The position numbers and the translations under genes were made by a program. A stretch of DNA of 64,000 nucleotides from Tillus elongatus (taxonomy: Eukaryota > Arthropoda > Insecta > Coleoptera > Cleridae): the NCBI GenBank assembly GCA_964006375.1, contig OZ023265.1:166868118-166932117 (forward strand), read 5' to 3'. A model generated the notes under the pieces. That model saw nothing but the letters and a program-made list of their open reading frames with translations. It ran no database searches and was not told where the DNA came from. Positions within the stretch are counted from its first letter, which is position 1. Each line of letters opens with the position of its first letter. Of this stretch, positions 1 through 13,749 are shown piece after piece.

Positions 1-470
1 AGAATTCCATATTTTCTAAGTAAACAGAAAGCCACACCTGTTTGGTTTTTATTACCAAACCTGGGGACGTGGCGCCTTAAGATGTAACAAAAACAAATAG
101 CAAATCAAGATCACAAAAGTCAGGATTGCTACGTTCGTTGAAATCTTGGACATCAGCTGTTCTACGTGCACACGTTGCTGGAGAATTCCATATTTTCTAA
201 GTAAACAGAAAGCCATACCTGTTTGGTTTTTATTACAAAACCGTGGGGACGTGGCGCCTTAAGATGTAACAAAAACAAATAGCAAATCAAGATCACAAAA
301 GTCAGGATTGCTACGTTCGTTGAAACCTTAGACGTCAGCTGTTCTAAGTGTACACGTTGCTGGAGAATTCCATATTTTCGAAGTAAACAGGAAGCCATAC
401 CTGTTTGTTTTTTATTACCAAACAGTGGAGACGTGGAGTTTTTAGATGTAACAAAAATTAAGGAATTTTT
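1..470. repeat. 181-bp tandem repeat, about 2.6 copies
   Basis: Units begin AGAATTCCATATTTTC at 1, 182 and 364; the third copy breaks off near 470. The first copy is already open at the window edge, so the array probably continues upstream. Copies differ by scattered substitutions and single-base indels. The minus-strand open frame across it just reflects the repeat. Confidence 0.9.
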
Positions 471-1619
471 CAAACTCAAATGTAAGCTCGAGTCATTTTC
501 AAATAAAGAAGAATATGTGGCGTTTCCAAAATAACCGATTCAATTGGTATCCTCCAGAAATAAAGCAAATTTATTTTATTCAAATTTAGCACAAGTTAAA
601 GTTTCTAGGTTAGTCAAAAATTTAGTTACTACAATTTAACTTTTTTTTGCTATCATAACTCATTTTCTGCGTCCAGTTTTATCCTATGTTCGAATTGCTA
701 TATTCTCTTTATCTTTTGATATTATTTATATTTATCGGTACTCGTTTTTTTTTGCGAAAATTAGCAGTCGTGCATACAATGTACAGCATGTGAAAGATAA
801 AGCGCATAGAAATAAAAAATTAACTGTTTGTAAAAGGAAATACATTAGCCAATCTGTAACAAATCCGATTTGCTCAAGGTGTGAAATAAACTGTATTATT
901 AATTATAACAAAATTAATTAGCGTGTATTGTAGTCGCGTTTTATTCTCCACATAATTTATAGCGACTAGTTACATTATTGGGTATGCACAACAGCGTGTT
1001 CCCGCATCCACACGATCCGACAGCCTTTTTTTATTCCAGTCAGAGATAATTGACCAATCGCCTTTGTGCCTTGCACTCTCTATTCTAATATTTTCTTATG
1101 GCGTGGTTGCGACACGGCAGATTTATTTCTCACAATATGTTTATAAATCTTTAGAACACGATGTGCCGTTGAATTCTAGATACAATTTAAAGATTGCAGG
1201 CAAGGATCACAGGTTACGGATATTTTGTGTTGAATTACAGCAAATCTCGTACAAAGCACTCGACGTGTTCCTGCACCATACACCGACCTGACTATCTTTA
1301 ACCTTTCTTTGTGTATAATTCCTTATTTACACTGTTATTTCTGTCAGATTGAACACTAAGATTTATTCTGCTTGTTGGAAATGTTGCCAATTATAATTGA
1401 ACGGTTACTTAATATCATACATACGAGGGCACAGTGCTTGTCTGAATAATTTTCAGTTTTGCGCAATCAGGTAAACATTGCAGTTTCAATTTGCTAATGT
1501 CTTTCTCACTAAGTAACATTTTAACTTGGACCCGAGGAGGTGCATCAAGTCATGCGTATGAAGTGTTATAATGTATGGGTATGAAAGCTCGACTTGAAAT
1601 CTGCAAGACAAAATAAAAC
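471..1619. other. AT-rich spacer, nothing recognised
   Basis: No coding signature, tRNA, or repeat end was recognised here. Short open frames have no recognisable domains. Confidence 0.5.
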
Positions 1620-2308
<689 letters not shown>

Positions 2309-2666
2309 TTATGCATATTTGCTTTCTCAATATTCTTTATATTGCCCAGATAAATAAACCCAAATCTTTAGAACTACTTCTTAACGAACTTTGTAGACAT
2401 GCTTCAAAATATGCAAGAACTATAATTTCATTCATTTCATTGTCTTCAATTTTGAAACGTTTAACAACGCGTCTTGTCAGTATTATTCCATGACTTGACG
2501 ACTTACTTTTAATTCTGCTGAATTGTGTTCTATTCATTGGAGCCAAATAAAGGAATCTGTTGTTAAATGTTCGAACTGTTGTCTCAACTATTCTGTTACA
2601 TTCACCATATATTGAAAACAAATTGAAAATATCATCTGCAGAATAACAAACTAGCATGTACAACAT
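2309..2666 (-). pseudogene. Transposase N-terminal fragment (DUF4817-like)
   Basis: Minus-strand open frame of 109 residues (2337-2666). Residues 8-60 look like the DUF4817 helix-turn-helix seen at the N terminus of many insect transposase-like ORFs (YSADDIFNLFSIYGECNRIV, later RTQFSRIKSK), followed by a second HTH-like block (NEIIVLAYFEACLQSS) and DLGL. An in-frame stop after WAI is followed by residues that still look like the family (RILRK), then the fragment ends exactly at the 3' hairpin of S1. The catalytic domain is absent. A similar fragment lies at 61048-61275. Family assignment is by motif pattern only. Confidence 0.55.
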
Positions 2667-2762
2667 TAATTTCCACTGCCTATCCTCTCATGTGATCCTA
2701 ATACTACAGACGTGAAAATCGTCTCGTCGTTTCTACGATTTCTGTGGTAAAAACTTAATGTT

Positions 2763-3455
<693 letters not shown>

Positions 3456-3977
3456 AAACAGAAGCTGTTGACGCGCATAAATGGGGAAAATAACATCGAC
3501 AAGGTACACCGATGGGAAGATGAATAAAAATATGGGCGGGCTCAGTCATGCCCGAGCTCAGTCATGCTGGAGCCGTAGAGGTTTACGTACTTAGACCTAT
3601 TTGATTTTTTTTGGGATCTTAGTCAAATAAATACCTTTAATAATTCCAAGAAAATGTATCCATCTTCGGCGCTCCGGTAGCTGTCTCAATCGCTCTATGC
3701 TGGACTCAGGGGGCTTTCTGGATTTCCCTTGAGGCGCTTTTTTGAAGTCACTGCTTCCTTACATTCTTACCTTATTTTTGTTGTATGTATGCCGACAGCC
3801 TGAAAACTTCTGATTTTTGAACTTTGTAAAATCGTTTGTTGTTTTTGTTGAATCAATTAAAGTTCCAAGTCCAAGTAGAGCATCACCAGTGTCTTTTCAA
3901 TAGGGTTTCTTGATCCACGTCCTAGTGTTACATATTTGCAAAATAGGCAACATGCAAGGTATGCGTACCGCTATATA
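3456..3977. other. Spacer, nothing recognised
   Basis: Contains a short direct repeat CTCAGTCATGC (near 3540 and 3556); otherwise no gene or element end recognised. Confidence 0.4.
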
Positions 3978-4006
3978 TGAGGGCGGGTCAATAAGTCCGT
4001 GACTTT
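3978..4006 (+). repeat. Mariner 5' terminal inverted repeat
   Basis: 29 bp, pairs with 5229-5257 with a mismatch at the outermost base only; preceded by TA at 3976-3977. Confidence 0.95.
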
Positions 4007-4153
4007 TTGAATTTCCCGCCTCTTCGCAGCACAACAATGCTCCTGTCTACAAGCATCTGTCAATTGACTCCAGTTAAATTTTGAACAAGCTGCATCATTT
4101 ACTTTGTGTTAGATAGCCATTGAAAGCAGACAACCCCTTGAGTTATAACGGAA

Positions 4154-5193
4154 ATGGAAAAAAGTGAATTTCGTGTGCACATCAAACATTATGTTTTGCG
4201 GAAAAAAACCATCACTCAAACCAAGGCTAAGCTTGGTAAATACTATGAGGACTCTGCACCATCAATTTCCATGCTAAAGGATTGGTTTACTGAATTTCGT
4301 TGCGGCTGTACAGGTACAAATGACGCCGAACGTTCTGGACGCCCAGTTGAGGTCGCTACACCCAAAACAATTGAAAAAATTCACGATATGGTGTTGGCCG
4401 ATCGGAGATTGAAAGTGCGGGAGATTATGGAAGCCATAGTCATATCACATCACTCAGTGGTTTCGATTTTGCATGATCACTTGGGTATGAGAAAGCTATC
4501 CGCAAGATGGGTGTCGCATTTGCTCACAATCGACCACAAACGCAATCGTGTGACAACTTCTAAGGAGTGTTTGGCGTTGTTCAACCGCAGTAGGGACGAG
4601 TTTTTGGCCGAAACATGGATTCACCACAACACACCAGAGACCAAACAGCAGTCAAAACAGTGGGTTTCTCCGTGCGAATCGGCGCCGAAGAAGGCCAAGT
4701 GAGGTTGTCAGCCAATAAAGTCATGGCGACCGTTTTTTTCTTTTGGGGATGCACGCGGTATAATCCACATTGATTACCTTCAAAAGGGAAGAACAATCAA
4801 TGGCGAATATTATATAAACTTATTGGACCGATTTAATGTCGCTTTAAAGAAAAAACGACCGCATTTGACCAAGAAAAAGTTATGTTCCACCAAGACAATG
4901 CAAGGGTGCACACATGTGTAGTCTCCATGTCGAAATTGCATAAATTGGACTAAGAATTGTTCCCTTATCCGCCCTGTTCTCCGGATTTAGCCCCGAGTGA
5001 CTATTTCTGGTTTCCAAACTTAAATAAATGACTCTGCTGAAAGATATTTGACTCCAATGATCATATCATCTCACAAACAAGTATCTATTTTGAGGACCTC
5101 GACAAATCTTCCTTTTTGGAAGGGATAAAAAAATTGGAGAAACGTTGGACGAAGCGTATGGAGCTCAAAGGAGACTATGTTGACAAAAAATGA
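4154..5193 (+). pseudogene. Mariner transposase pseudogene
   Basis: The first frame (ATG 4154, 182 residues) has the mariner DNA-binding domain: MEKSEFRVHIKHYVL start, WFTEFRCG, DAERSGRP and VVSILHDHLGMRKLS. The family normally has a first catalytic Asp just before ETWIHH; here the text reads DEFLAETWIHH, so a short in-frame deletion has removed it. A one-base deletion after KKAK (about 4700) shifts the frame. The remainder is readable in other frames: HQDNA near 4890 and SPDLAPSD near 4980, 34 residues apart (DD34D), with a stop between, ending near 5193. The gene is inactive. Subfamily (mellifera/irritans-like) is a guess from the N terminus. Confidence 0.93.
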
Positions 5194-5228
5194 TTTTTTT
5201 TTGTCAAAAAAAACTGTGTTTCATTCAT

Positions 5229-5257
5229 AAAGTCACGGACTTATTGACCCGCCCTCG
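5229..5257 (-). repeat. Mariner 3' terminal inverted repeat
   Basis: Partner of 3978-4006; followed by TA at 5258-5259. Confidence 0.95.
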
Positions 5258-6147
5258 TACATGGTCTGTATTTAGTTACAGTCACATGATTCCAAGTTTT
5301 AAATAAATTTTGAGTTAGGAAAAGAAAATACTTATAGTAAAATGATGCAGACAAAACTGTGCCAGGATAAGCAGGAGGTAAATATATAATGGGATGCCCT
5401 CGTAATATTGTAGAAAATAATCCACTTCCTTGTTTTCCTGTGACAAGTTGTTTCATTATACTTTATAAAGCTGATGAATATTAGGTATAAATAATAATTT
5501 TGAAAATAATGATAATGCTAGGAAAAGCACATCTTTGGACGTAATTTATAGGTAAGTGATGAATTGTTTAATCATGGTTTTGATATGGCTGTTTTGGCCA
5601 ATTATACATATACTTAGTCATTGTATAATAGTGCCTTGTTGCAAAGGTAAGTCTTCCTTGAATATGATAAACGACGTAGGATAAATCACTGCAATTTTGT
5701 TAGCTAATAGAGCAGCCGACTGAAAGCTAAATCTGTTAAATAAAAGCCAAACATTGGCTTTTGACCGACTCAAATATAAAACAAATGAGGAAAAGGTCGC
5801 TTTCATATTCACAAATTATTCAGCTTCAGCTTTTAATGAAATATATAAATTAACTGTAATAAATGTAATGTAATATGATATGACACCAATTATCTCAGGG
5901 CTTGGGTTTAGGTACTTGCAGCTGGTAGGTTTTAATAGGTACAAATAAAATCAGGCATTATGAATAAAATCAGTTTATTTACAAAGTTATTGACTCTATA
6001 TAATGCAGTGGATTGAATTTAATAAATTAGACGAAAGAAAAATATGACTTGATTACTTGTAACACTGTAAAAATGAATTGTGGAGCACACTCTACAAAAG
6101 AAAAAGAAAGCCATAGATAAATAGTGTACTTAACTTTTAGCTTCAGG
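5258..6147. other. AT-rich spacer, nothing recognised
   Basis: No coding or repeat signature recognised on either strand. Confidence 0.4.
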
Positions 6148-6486
6148 TTGAGAGGGCTCCTCCCTGGCGATGGTGCTGAAGGGGACTCCTGAATGATGTT
6201 GTATTCAAGGGGTTCCTTCCTGGTGTTGTTGAGGGGGCTCCTTCATGATGTGGTTGAAGAGAGCTCTTTACTAGCGGTGGTGTTGAAGGGGACTCCTTGA
6301 TTATGTTGTTGTAGTGGCTCTTTCATGATGTGGTTGAAGAGGCATCTACCTACGTTGGTGTTGAAGGGGCCTTGCCCATGGTGGTGTTGAGGGTTCTTGC
6401 CCACGGTGGTGTTTAGGGGCCTCTACTTACGATGGTGTTGAAGGGGCATTTATTTACGTTGGTGTTGAGGGGGCCTTTACTTACGG
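6148..6486. repeat. Degenerate minisatellite, unit about 33-38 bp
   Basis: About nine diverged copies of a unit like GGTGTTGAAGGGGCCT followed by TACTTACG/TTCATGATG. Units differ in length, so it does not keep one reading frame and is unlikely to be coding. Confidence 0.8.
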
Positions 6487-7228
6487 GGTGCTATAAAATT
6501 CCAAGTGCATTAATAACGGTTCAGGGCTTAATGGTTTGCATAGGGCGGCTGGTGGCAGGTTAAGTTTACTTACAAAATTTATCTGTTTCAATGATTGGAA
6601 ATAAACTAACATATGCGAATACAAAATCTCAAATTACCTCTTTATCACGCATTTAAAACAGTATAAAAGCAATTAGTTACCGAACTCACGCTACCCCAAG
6701 CCACCGTTTACCAGTATGAAATTTATAATAAAGAAAACAATCATCAAAAGTAATTTCGATATACATATATTAACAAGCAATCCACCATCATTATCAAGCA
6801 AAAAAAAATGTATGAGTAATTGGATAGATGTAAGACTCACCCATTTTGTTAGACATGCTGTTCTCTGACTAAAATTTAGCTGCACTTTTTCATCTTTAGG
6901 TCTATTTAGAAGAGAGCGTGGCGTGCTTTGTAAGCGTATATAAAGACTCGCTTATCGCAGATATGTCATAAAATCAGCTCGTACGGAGGCGCGTTTCCAT
7001 GAGTCGAGTGCGGTAGTGCAAGCGACCGCCGAGTTTGACATCACTGAAGGGACTTGGACGCTGACGTCTCAAAAGGGGTTAATTCCGAAGCTCAAAAGTC
7101 AACGGCGTTGACACGTGTGACATGTCCCGCTTATTAAATACACGCGACATGTTACAAGCTCCTGGATTCACTAAGTGAAGATTTGTACCTGTGATGAGCA
7201 CTGATAAGTAGGTACACTTGGAGAACAC
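6487..7228. other. Spacer with a CG-richer block and a TATA-like box
   Basis: Mostly AT-rich without a gene. From about 6900 to 7130 the sequence is richer in CG and contains TATATAAAG (about 6940). It lies upstream of a LINE fragment and part of it (about 7160-7230) recurs near 37410-37480, so this may be LINE 5' sequence or a promoter; not resolvable here. Confidence 0.3.
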
Positions 7229-7548
7229 AAATTCTGAATTTTTCATCCTCTGTTACACAAGAGGATGTTCTGAACGTAATAAATACCCTCAAACCATCCA
7301 GTTCTGCAGGGCCGGATGGGGTGTCAAGTATATTGATTAAGTGCTGCAAGTTTGCTGCTTCTTTACCACTGTCGCACATTTATAACATGTCATTAGCCAG
7401 AGGTATTGTTCCATCGAAAATGAAAAAAAAAAACACATATAAAAACATATAAAAAGGGTTATCCCAAAAATTATTCAAGCTACAGATCAATCAGCCTAAC
7501 ACCCACTTGTTCAAAAACCTTCAAAAATAGTGCTGCAAATTGAATCAT
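7229..7548 (+). pseudogene. Non-LTR retrotransposon reverse transcriptase fragment
   Basis: Reading + from about 7229 gives the N-terminal RT region of a jockey/CR1-type LINE: TLKPSSSAGPDGVSSILIKC (SAGPDG is the conserved entry motif), then LARGIVPSKMK. After an A-run with a frameshift it resumes as YPKNYSSYRSISLTPTCSK, corresponding to the usual NYRPISL block with Pro replaced by Ser. The YADD-containing palm is absent. It is a short dead piece, not closely like the LINEs at 14 and 34 kb. Confidence 0.75.
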
Positions 7549-7667
7549 AACTTTCACATAGCTGTGATAATCTACTCTCCTCAGAAAAATATTCTCTTGA
7601 AATGAATTTAGGGTCCATGACTTGACCACAAAGAAATTATTCGTATTCCTGTTACCACAAACTTTTA

Positions 7668-8957
7668 AAACGTTATATTACTAGTGTTTTAACAAAAAAA
7701 TGTTAATTTTCCGCAAGCCACCCCTCATTTATTCCCTACCTCCTGAAGCGATCTTACCCAAAAATAATTCTAAGCATTCCTTTGTCGGGTGCTAACTAGA
7801 TACCAAGAAGATCATATCTCAATACGTTCGAAAGTTATTACGCCTACCAATAGACAGACGTACAGACCGACAGACAGACTGGCCGACAGACAGACCGGCC
7901 GACAGACAGACAGACTGACCGACAGACAAAAATTTCGTTCCAGAATCAAGTTTTCTATATGTTTTGAGGCTTTTTATGCCATTTTAGCACAAAAAAAAAA
8001 TAATTTCTGTCCCTGATATTTCTCTCCCACGCATTCAACCCCTAATTTAATTTCAGCACAGATTACCAAATGCTTGATGAAATTGAAAATTTTCTAATAA
8101 ATAAACCCTAAAACGTTATATTACTTGAGTTTTTACGAAAAAATATCAATTTCCACCAAATCAGCACCCATTCACCCCCTGCCCCCCTAGAGCAATTTTA
8201 CCCAATAACAATCCGAACCGCTCGCTTGTCGGCTGCTAACTGTATACCAAATTTGAAGATGATATCTCAACTCGTCCGAAAGTAATTGCGTCTACTAACA
8301 GACAGACGTACAGGCCGACCAAACGACAGAACGACAAACCGACAGACAAACAAATTTTCGTTCCAGAATCAAGTTTTCTATATGCTTTGAGGCTTTTTAC
8401 GTCGTTTTAGCAAAAAAAGTTAATTTATGTCCTTGATATTTCACTCCCACACATTCAACCCCTAATTTAATTTCAGCACAGATAACCAGATGTTTGATGT
8501 AATTAAAAATGTTCTAATAAATAAACCGTAAAACGTTATATTACTTGAGTTTTAACGAAAAAATCAAAAAATCAATTTTCACCAAATCAGCACCCATTCA
8601 CCCCCTACCCCCTAGAGCAATTTTACCCAAGAACAATCCAAACCGCTCGCTTGTCGGGTCTAACTGTATACCAAATTTGAAGATGATATCTCAATTCGTC
8701 CGAAAGTAATTGCGTCTACTAACAGACAGACATACAGGCCGACCAAACGACAGACCGACAGACCGACAGACAAACAAATGTTCGTTCCAGAATCAAGTTT
8801 TCGATATTTTTTAAGGCTTTTTACGTCGTTTTAGCAAAAAAAAATCGAAGTTTCTGTGACCGATATTTCACCCCCACACATTCAACCCCTAATTTAATTT
8901 TAATACAGAATACCAGATGTGTCACCAAATTAAAAGTTTTCTAATAAACAAACCCTA
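7668..8957. repeat. Three tandem units of about 430 bp with GACAGACC blocks
   Basis: Units begin TAAAACGTTATATTACT near 7668, 8108 and 8529 and a fourth breaks off near 8957-8990 at the start of element L1. Each has ACCAAATTTGAAGATGATAT followed by a GACAGACC/GACAGACG microsatellite and AATCAAGTTTTC. Related single units occur at 10655-10880 and, inverted, at 37700-37900. Confidence 0.85.
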
Positions 8958-8991
8958 ATAGGTTATATTACTTGAGTTTTAACGAAATATC

Positions 8992-10424
8992 TCGGGACGC
9001 AGCAAGTGCGTTATGGTAGTGAATTTTCATAAAAATGTTTTTATTGCAAATATGTGTGTTTTCTTTTTAAGAAGGCAGACATCAATTTTGGTTACCAGTA
9101 TAACCTATATAGAAAAAGCAGGCATCAAATTTGATTACCAGTATAACATATATAGTAAAAACAATGTGCCATGTTTCATCAAAATAACTTGATTGTTTGA
9201 AAACGTACAGAAATTTCCAAAAGTAAACCAAAAGTGTTACTGAAAAAATCCGTTTCTTGGTCAATCTTATAGATTAATAGCAAATTGAGCTTTTCAAATA
9301 TGAAGCATTTAATCAAAATTCGCTACCATAACGCACTTGCTGCCTCCATAATTTCTTAACTTACAAACATGCATTATATTTCGATGGAAAATGCAAAAAA
9401 ATAAGGCGTTTTCGACAAAAAAATTTTTATTTGTATCACCAACGACTTATGGGCCACCCTGTGATTGTCGCAATAATTTTTTAAGATGTAGCTCAAAACA
9501 CCGTATAATTAATGTATACAATATTTTTTCATATCTTGTATAATAACGAATATATTGAGCTTTATTGATTTTTTACGAAAATTCGACAAAAATTATATAC
9601 CATTAAACAATAAACTCTATAGCTAAGGCTACTGCCAAGCATCAGAGAAAGGGTCTATTTGAAATGAATTTTCTGGGAATATTTCAGTAAAATGAAGGAC
9701 AATGACGGTTGAAACTAAGAGTTCGGTGTATGTAAAACATTCTTCTTGAGACATTTTCTTTCCATAGCCCGTATTAGATTCAAGTTATTTGCCTAAATGT
9801 TGCGAATTTTGACGTTTTCAATTGTCACTTTGACGTTTTGAGGAAACCCCCAATTTATTTTTCTTTAAATGCCCATAACTTTTTTGTCTTTTGACCTACA
9901 GAGCTAAATTTTGGTAAGTGGCACACCTATAACGATATAAACCAGCTTACCAAATTTGGTTGCCCTTACTTTGTTAATTTTGGAGATATAAATATTTTGC
10001 GAAAGAAAACACAAATTTTTCCGGGAAAACCTCGGCGGATTTTCCTGGCTAACAAAATTATCCAAGTGACTTGCGAAAGGAATGTACTCACCAATTTTGA
10101 CGTTTAAAATCGCAATTTTGACGTTTTGAGGAAAATCCAAATTTATTTTTCTTTGAATGCCTGTAACTTTTTATCCTTTAACCCACGGAGCTAAATTTTG
10201 GTAAGTGACTTGCCTATAATGATATAAATCCGCATATGAAATTTGGTTGCCCTTACTTTCTTAATTCCGGAGATATAATTTTTTTTCGAAAGAAAACACA
10301 AAATTTTCCGGGAAAACCTGGACCGATTTTCCTGGCTAACGAACTTATCCAAGCCATTTGCAAAAGGAATTTATTCACCAAATTTAATCAAAATCGGCCC
10401 ATTATTTTTTGAGTTATCGGTGTG

Positions 10425-10515
<91 letters not shown>

Positions 10516-10649
10516 AACATATAAAAATTTAAACCGACCCCGGATATGTGTTCTGCGGGGCCTAATTAGCGCTCATTTGAAGAAATTTTTTCAAAATTCA
10601 AAAGTCGGGATCTCCTCATTAGTGAATTTTTTTTAAGAAAATTCACTAA
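8992..10649 (+). mobile_element. GCAAG-family element, long form L1
   Basis: 1658 bp. The head (8992-9353) is itself palindromic: GGACGCAGCAAGTGCGTTA at its left and its inverse complement near 9335-9350. A long body follows with two related blocks containing TTTGGTTGCCCTTACTTTGT (about 9955 and 10243), an (AT)n array (10429-10515), and the conserved 3' block ending in an AGTGAATTTT hairpin and CTAA. Same layout as 21868-23240. No open frame of note; non-autonomous. Confidence 0.8.
10429..10515. repeat. (AT)n microsatellite
   Basis: Array inside L1, one G interruption near 10501. Confidence 0.95.
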
Positions 10650-10654
10650 AAATG

Positions 10655-10880
10655 TCAATTTTCACCAAATGATCCCCTATCCCCTAAAGAGATTTTACCC
10701 AAAAACAATCCGAACTGTTCGTTTGTCAAGTGCTAAATGTATACTAAATTTGAAGACGATAACTCAGTTCGTTCTAAAGTTATCGTGGCTACAGACAGAC
10801 ATACAGACCGACAGACACAAAAATTTTACGTTCCCAAATCATGTTTTTTATATGTTTTGACACTTTTTATGACGTTTAAG
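10655..10880 (+). repeat. Single copy of the GACAGACC-type unit
   Basis: Matches the units at 7668-8957 (ACTAAATTTGAAGACGATAA then ACAGACAGACATACAGACCG) but diverged; follows directly after the L1 3' end. Confidence 0.7.
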
Positions 10881-11027
10881 CGAAAAAAAAAATGTTGAAA
10901 TTTGTGTCCCCGATCCCATAATTCCACACGTATTGACGATGTCGAAGTAATAATAACATAGTTACGTGTTGGTTTTTGAGGTTTTTGGGGTGATTCTGCT
11001 TTTTATTTAAAATAGTTTGTAACAAAG

Positions 11028-11645
11028 AGTTCGAGACGCAGCAAGTGCATTATTGTAGTGAATTTTCATAAGAATTGTACACTATTATTAAAACTTAGTG
11101 ATGGGTCGTTATTTTACTGTCAGTTATTTTTAAACGGTTACCGAGCCGTAACGGTAACCACCAGCTATGGACTTTTTATTAAAAGAGTTCGAGACGCAGC
11201 AAGTGCATTATTGTAGTGAATTTTCATAAGAATTGTACACTATTATTAAAACTTAGTGATGGGTCGTTATTTAACTGTCAGTTATTTTTAAACGGTTACC
11301 GAGCCGTAACGGTAACCACCAGCTATGGACATTTTATTAAAAGAATTCGAGACGCAGCAAGTGCATTATTGTAGTGAATTTTCATAAGAATTGTACACTA
11401 TTATTAAAACTTAGTGATGGGTCGTTATTTAACTGTCAGTTTTTTTTAAACGGTTACCGAGTCGTAACGGTAACCACCAGCTATGGACATTTTATTAAAA
11501 AAGTTAGAAACGCAGCAAGTGCATTATTGTAGTGAATTTTCATAAGAATTGTACACTATTATTAAAACTTAGTGATGGGTCGTTATTTAACTGTCAGTTA
11601 TTTTTAAACGGTTACCGAGCCGTAACGGTAACCACCAGCTATGGA
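11028..11645 (+). repeat. Four tandem 158-bp units spanning a hAT junction
   Basis: Units start near 11028, 11185, 11343 and 11501. Each consists of about 69 bp of a GCAAG-family head (GACGCAGCAAGTGCATTATT) followed by the first ~89 bp of the hAT element that begins at 11570 (TAGTGATGGGTCGTTATTT). The array therefore formed after the hAT inserted, by tandem amplification across its left junction; only the last copy continues into the hAT interior. Confidence 0.92.
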
Positions 11646-12327
11646 CTTATAAAAATAACAGCTTAAAAAATAACGCTTTTTACACTAAACTAGAATACGG
11701 AGTCGGGTCTGTTTCAGTTCCACTGCAACTAGGTTCGATGAATAAACATCGGTTTTTATCTGCAACTGTTATTTAACCATTTAACGGGATGAATAGCCTT
11801 GAGATTGGGAATGCTAAATATGTATGGTTATACAGTATAGAGTGGACTGTACTTCATAACATTATTATTTATACTAGTGTGCTCGCTCTCGCTCACAGCT
11901 TTAGGGACGTACGATCTTCGGTACAATAAAACGGTTTAATTTTAATTTTAACTTTAACCGGTTGTTGATGGGGATACGGCATACGGACACTACTACACAG
12001 AGTTATTCTGTTAAACTGAGAAGCTGTTATTTTTTAAACAGTTGAGTTTCCCACTAGTATGTAAAGCCAAATATTTAATAATAAAAAATGTTGGGTGAAA
12101 AGATGAATTTCTGTAAAAACGTGTTATTACTTTCACTATAGACAACGCAAAATAGGGTTATTTCACGTGAAATTAAAGTACTTATTTATTTAAATTTATA
12201 TACATTACCTAAGGAAACAGTTAACACGTCATTTTCGTTTGTCTGATAATAGTTATCAAATTGATAAAAAAAATATAATGATACAACATTTCTTAATATC
12301 TATATACATTTAAATATAAAAATTAAA

Positions 12328-12841
<514 letters not shown>

Positions 12842-13239
12842 TGTAGCAATAAAAGTTCTAACGTCTAACGTCCCAAGACGTGATAAATAATGATATTTAT
12901 TGATTCTTGCTGTGGCATTGACATTTACGTAAAAGTTTCACTTCAGAGTGGCAAAAGATTTACGACACGCTTATTATAATTTCTTAACCCTTTGTTTCCT
13001 TTTCATATTGACAAAATTCGAGATTTATACACTACGTGAAATAACGGGGTAAAAATACAATGCATTTATACTAGTGTGCTCGCTCTCGCTCACAGCTTTG
13101 GGAATGTAGGATACTATCGATCGACTATCCAGTTTAAAATAACAGATAAATAACTGAAGCCGTTATTTTCAGCGGTTATTATTAAATAACGTTAACGGCT
13201 TCAACTGTTAACAGAAAATAACCGTTTTTCCCATCACTA

Positions 13240-13698
13240 TTAAAACTCATTATTTAAATTTAAATGGATCTTGGAGATTGGCTTTAGAGGTCACAGAGAT
13301 TCCCAAGCGATTACTTGAAGAAATTTTGATTTTATATGGAGCTAGAAAATTAAAATTTGGTACATATATGTAAATATTGCAAACCCCTTTAAAAAAATTG
13401 TGTTACAAATTTCATTAAAGGTACAAAAGTTTTCCAGGAAAACATTCATTATTTACAAACGGAATGTACCTGCCAAATTATCAATATGGCAGGTATTTTT
13501 CCTTATTAATTGCTTGGATGGTTTTATTTTAGTCAACCCAATCGAACTAGTTTTTACAAACAAAACAACCAAAAAGTATTTTACATATGTTTTTCTATGG
13601 CTCAAGACTAAAGATTATAGCTTAATGGGAAATTGAGCTGTCGGATTTGAAATCTTTTTACGAAAATTCTCTACCACAACATAAATGCTGCACCCAGA
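13240..13698 (+). mobile_element. Right part of a GCAAG-family element split by the hAT
   Basis: Continues the head that ends at 11569: TTTAAATTTAAATGGATCTT and TTGCTTGGATGG blocks match the uninterrupted minus-strand copy at 39176-39749. It ends with an inverted terminal repeat (ATTCTCTACCACAACATAAA then TGCTGC, 13665-13698). Confidence 0.75.
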
Positions 13699-13749
13699 CC
13701 CTGTTCATCGCTTATTTACTGTTGCTGTATCCATACTTTTTAAAAATGA

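Larger units (their letters stand above)
3978..5257 (+). mobile_element. Mariner transposon (DD34D), complete ends
   Basis: 1280-bp element bounded by 29-bp inverted repeats (3978-4006 and 5229-5257, sharing GAGGGCGGGTCAATAAGTCC) and flanked on both sides by TA, the target duplication of Tc1/mariner elements. It holds one transposase pseudogene. Length, ends and target site are those of a classical mariner; the ends are nearly perfect although the gene is dead. Confidence 0.95.

Noticed and set aside
1..470. Possible CRISPR-like array
   Set aside because: The repeat unit is the full 181 bp with no distinct spacers, and the setting is an animal genome.
7789..8016. ORF with TDRQTDRLTDRQ repeats
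   Set aside because: By-product of the GACAGACC microsatellite; not conserved in the other units.
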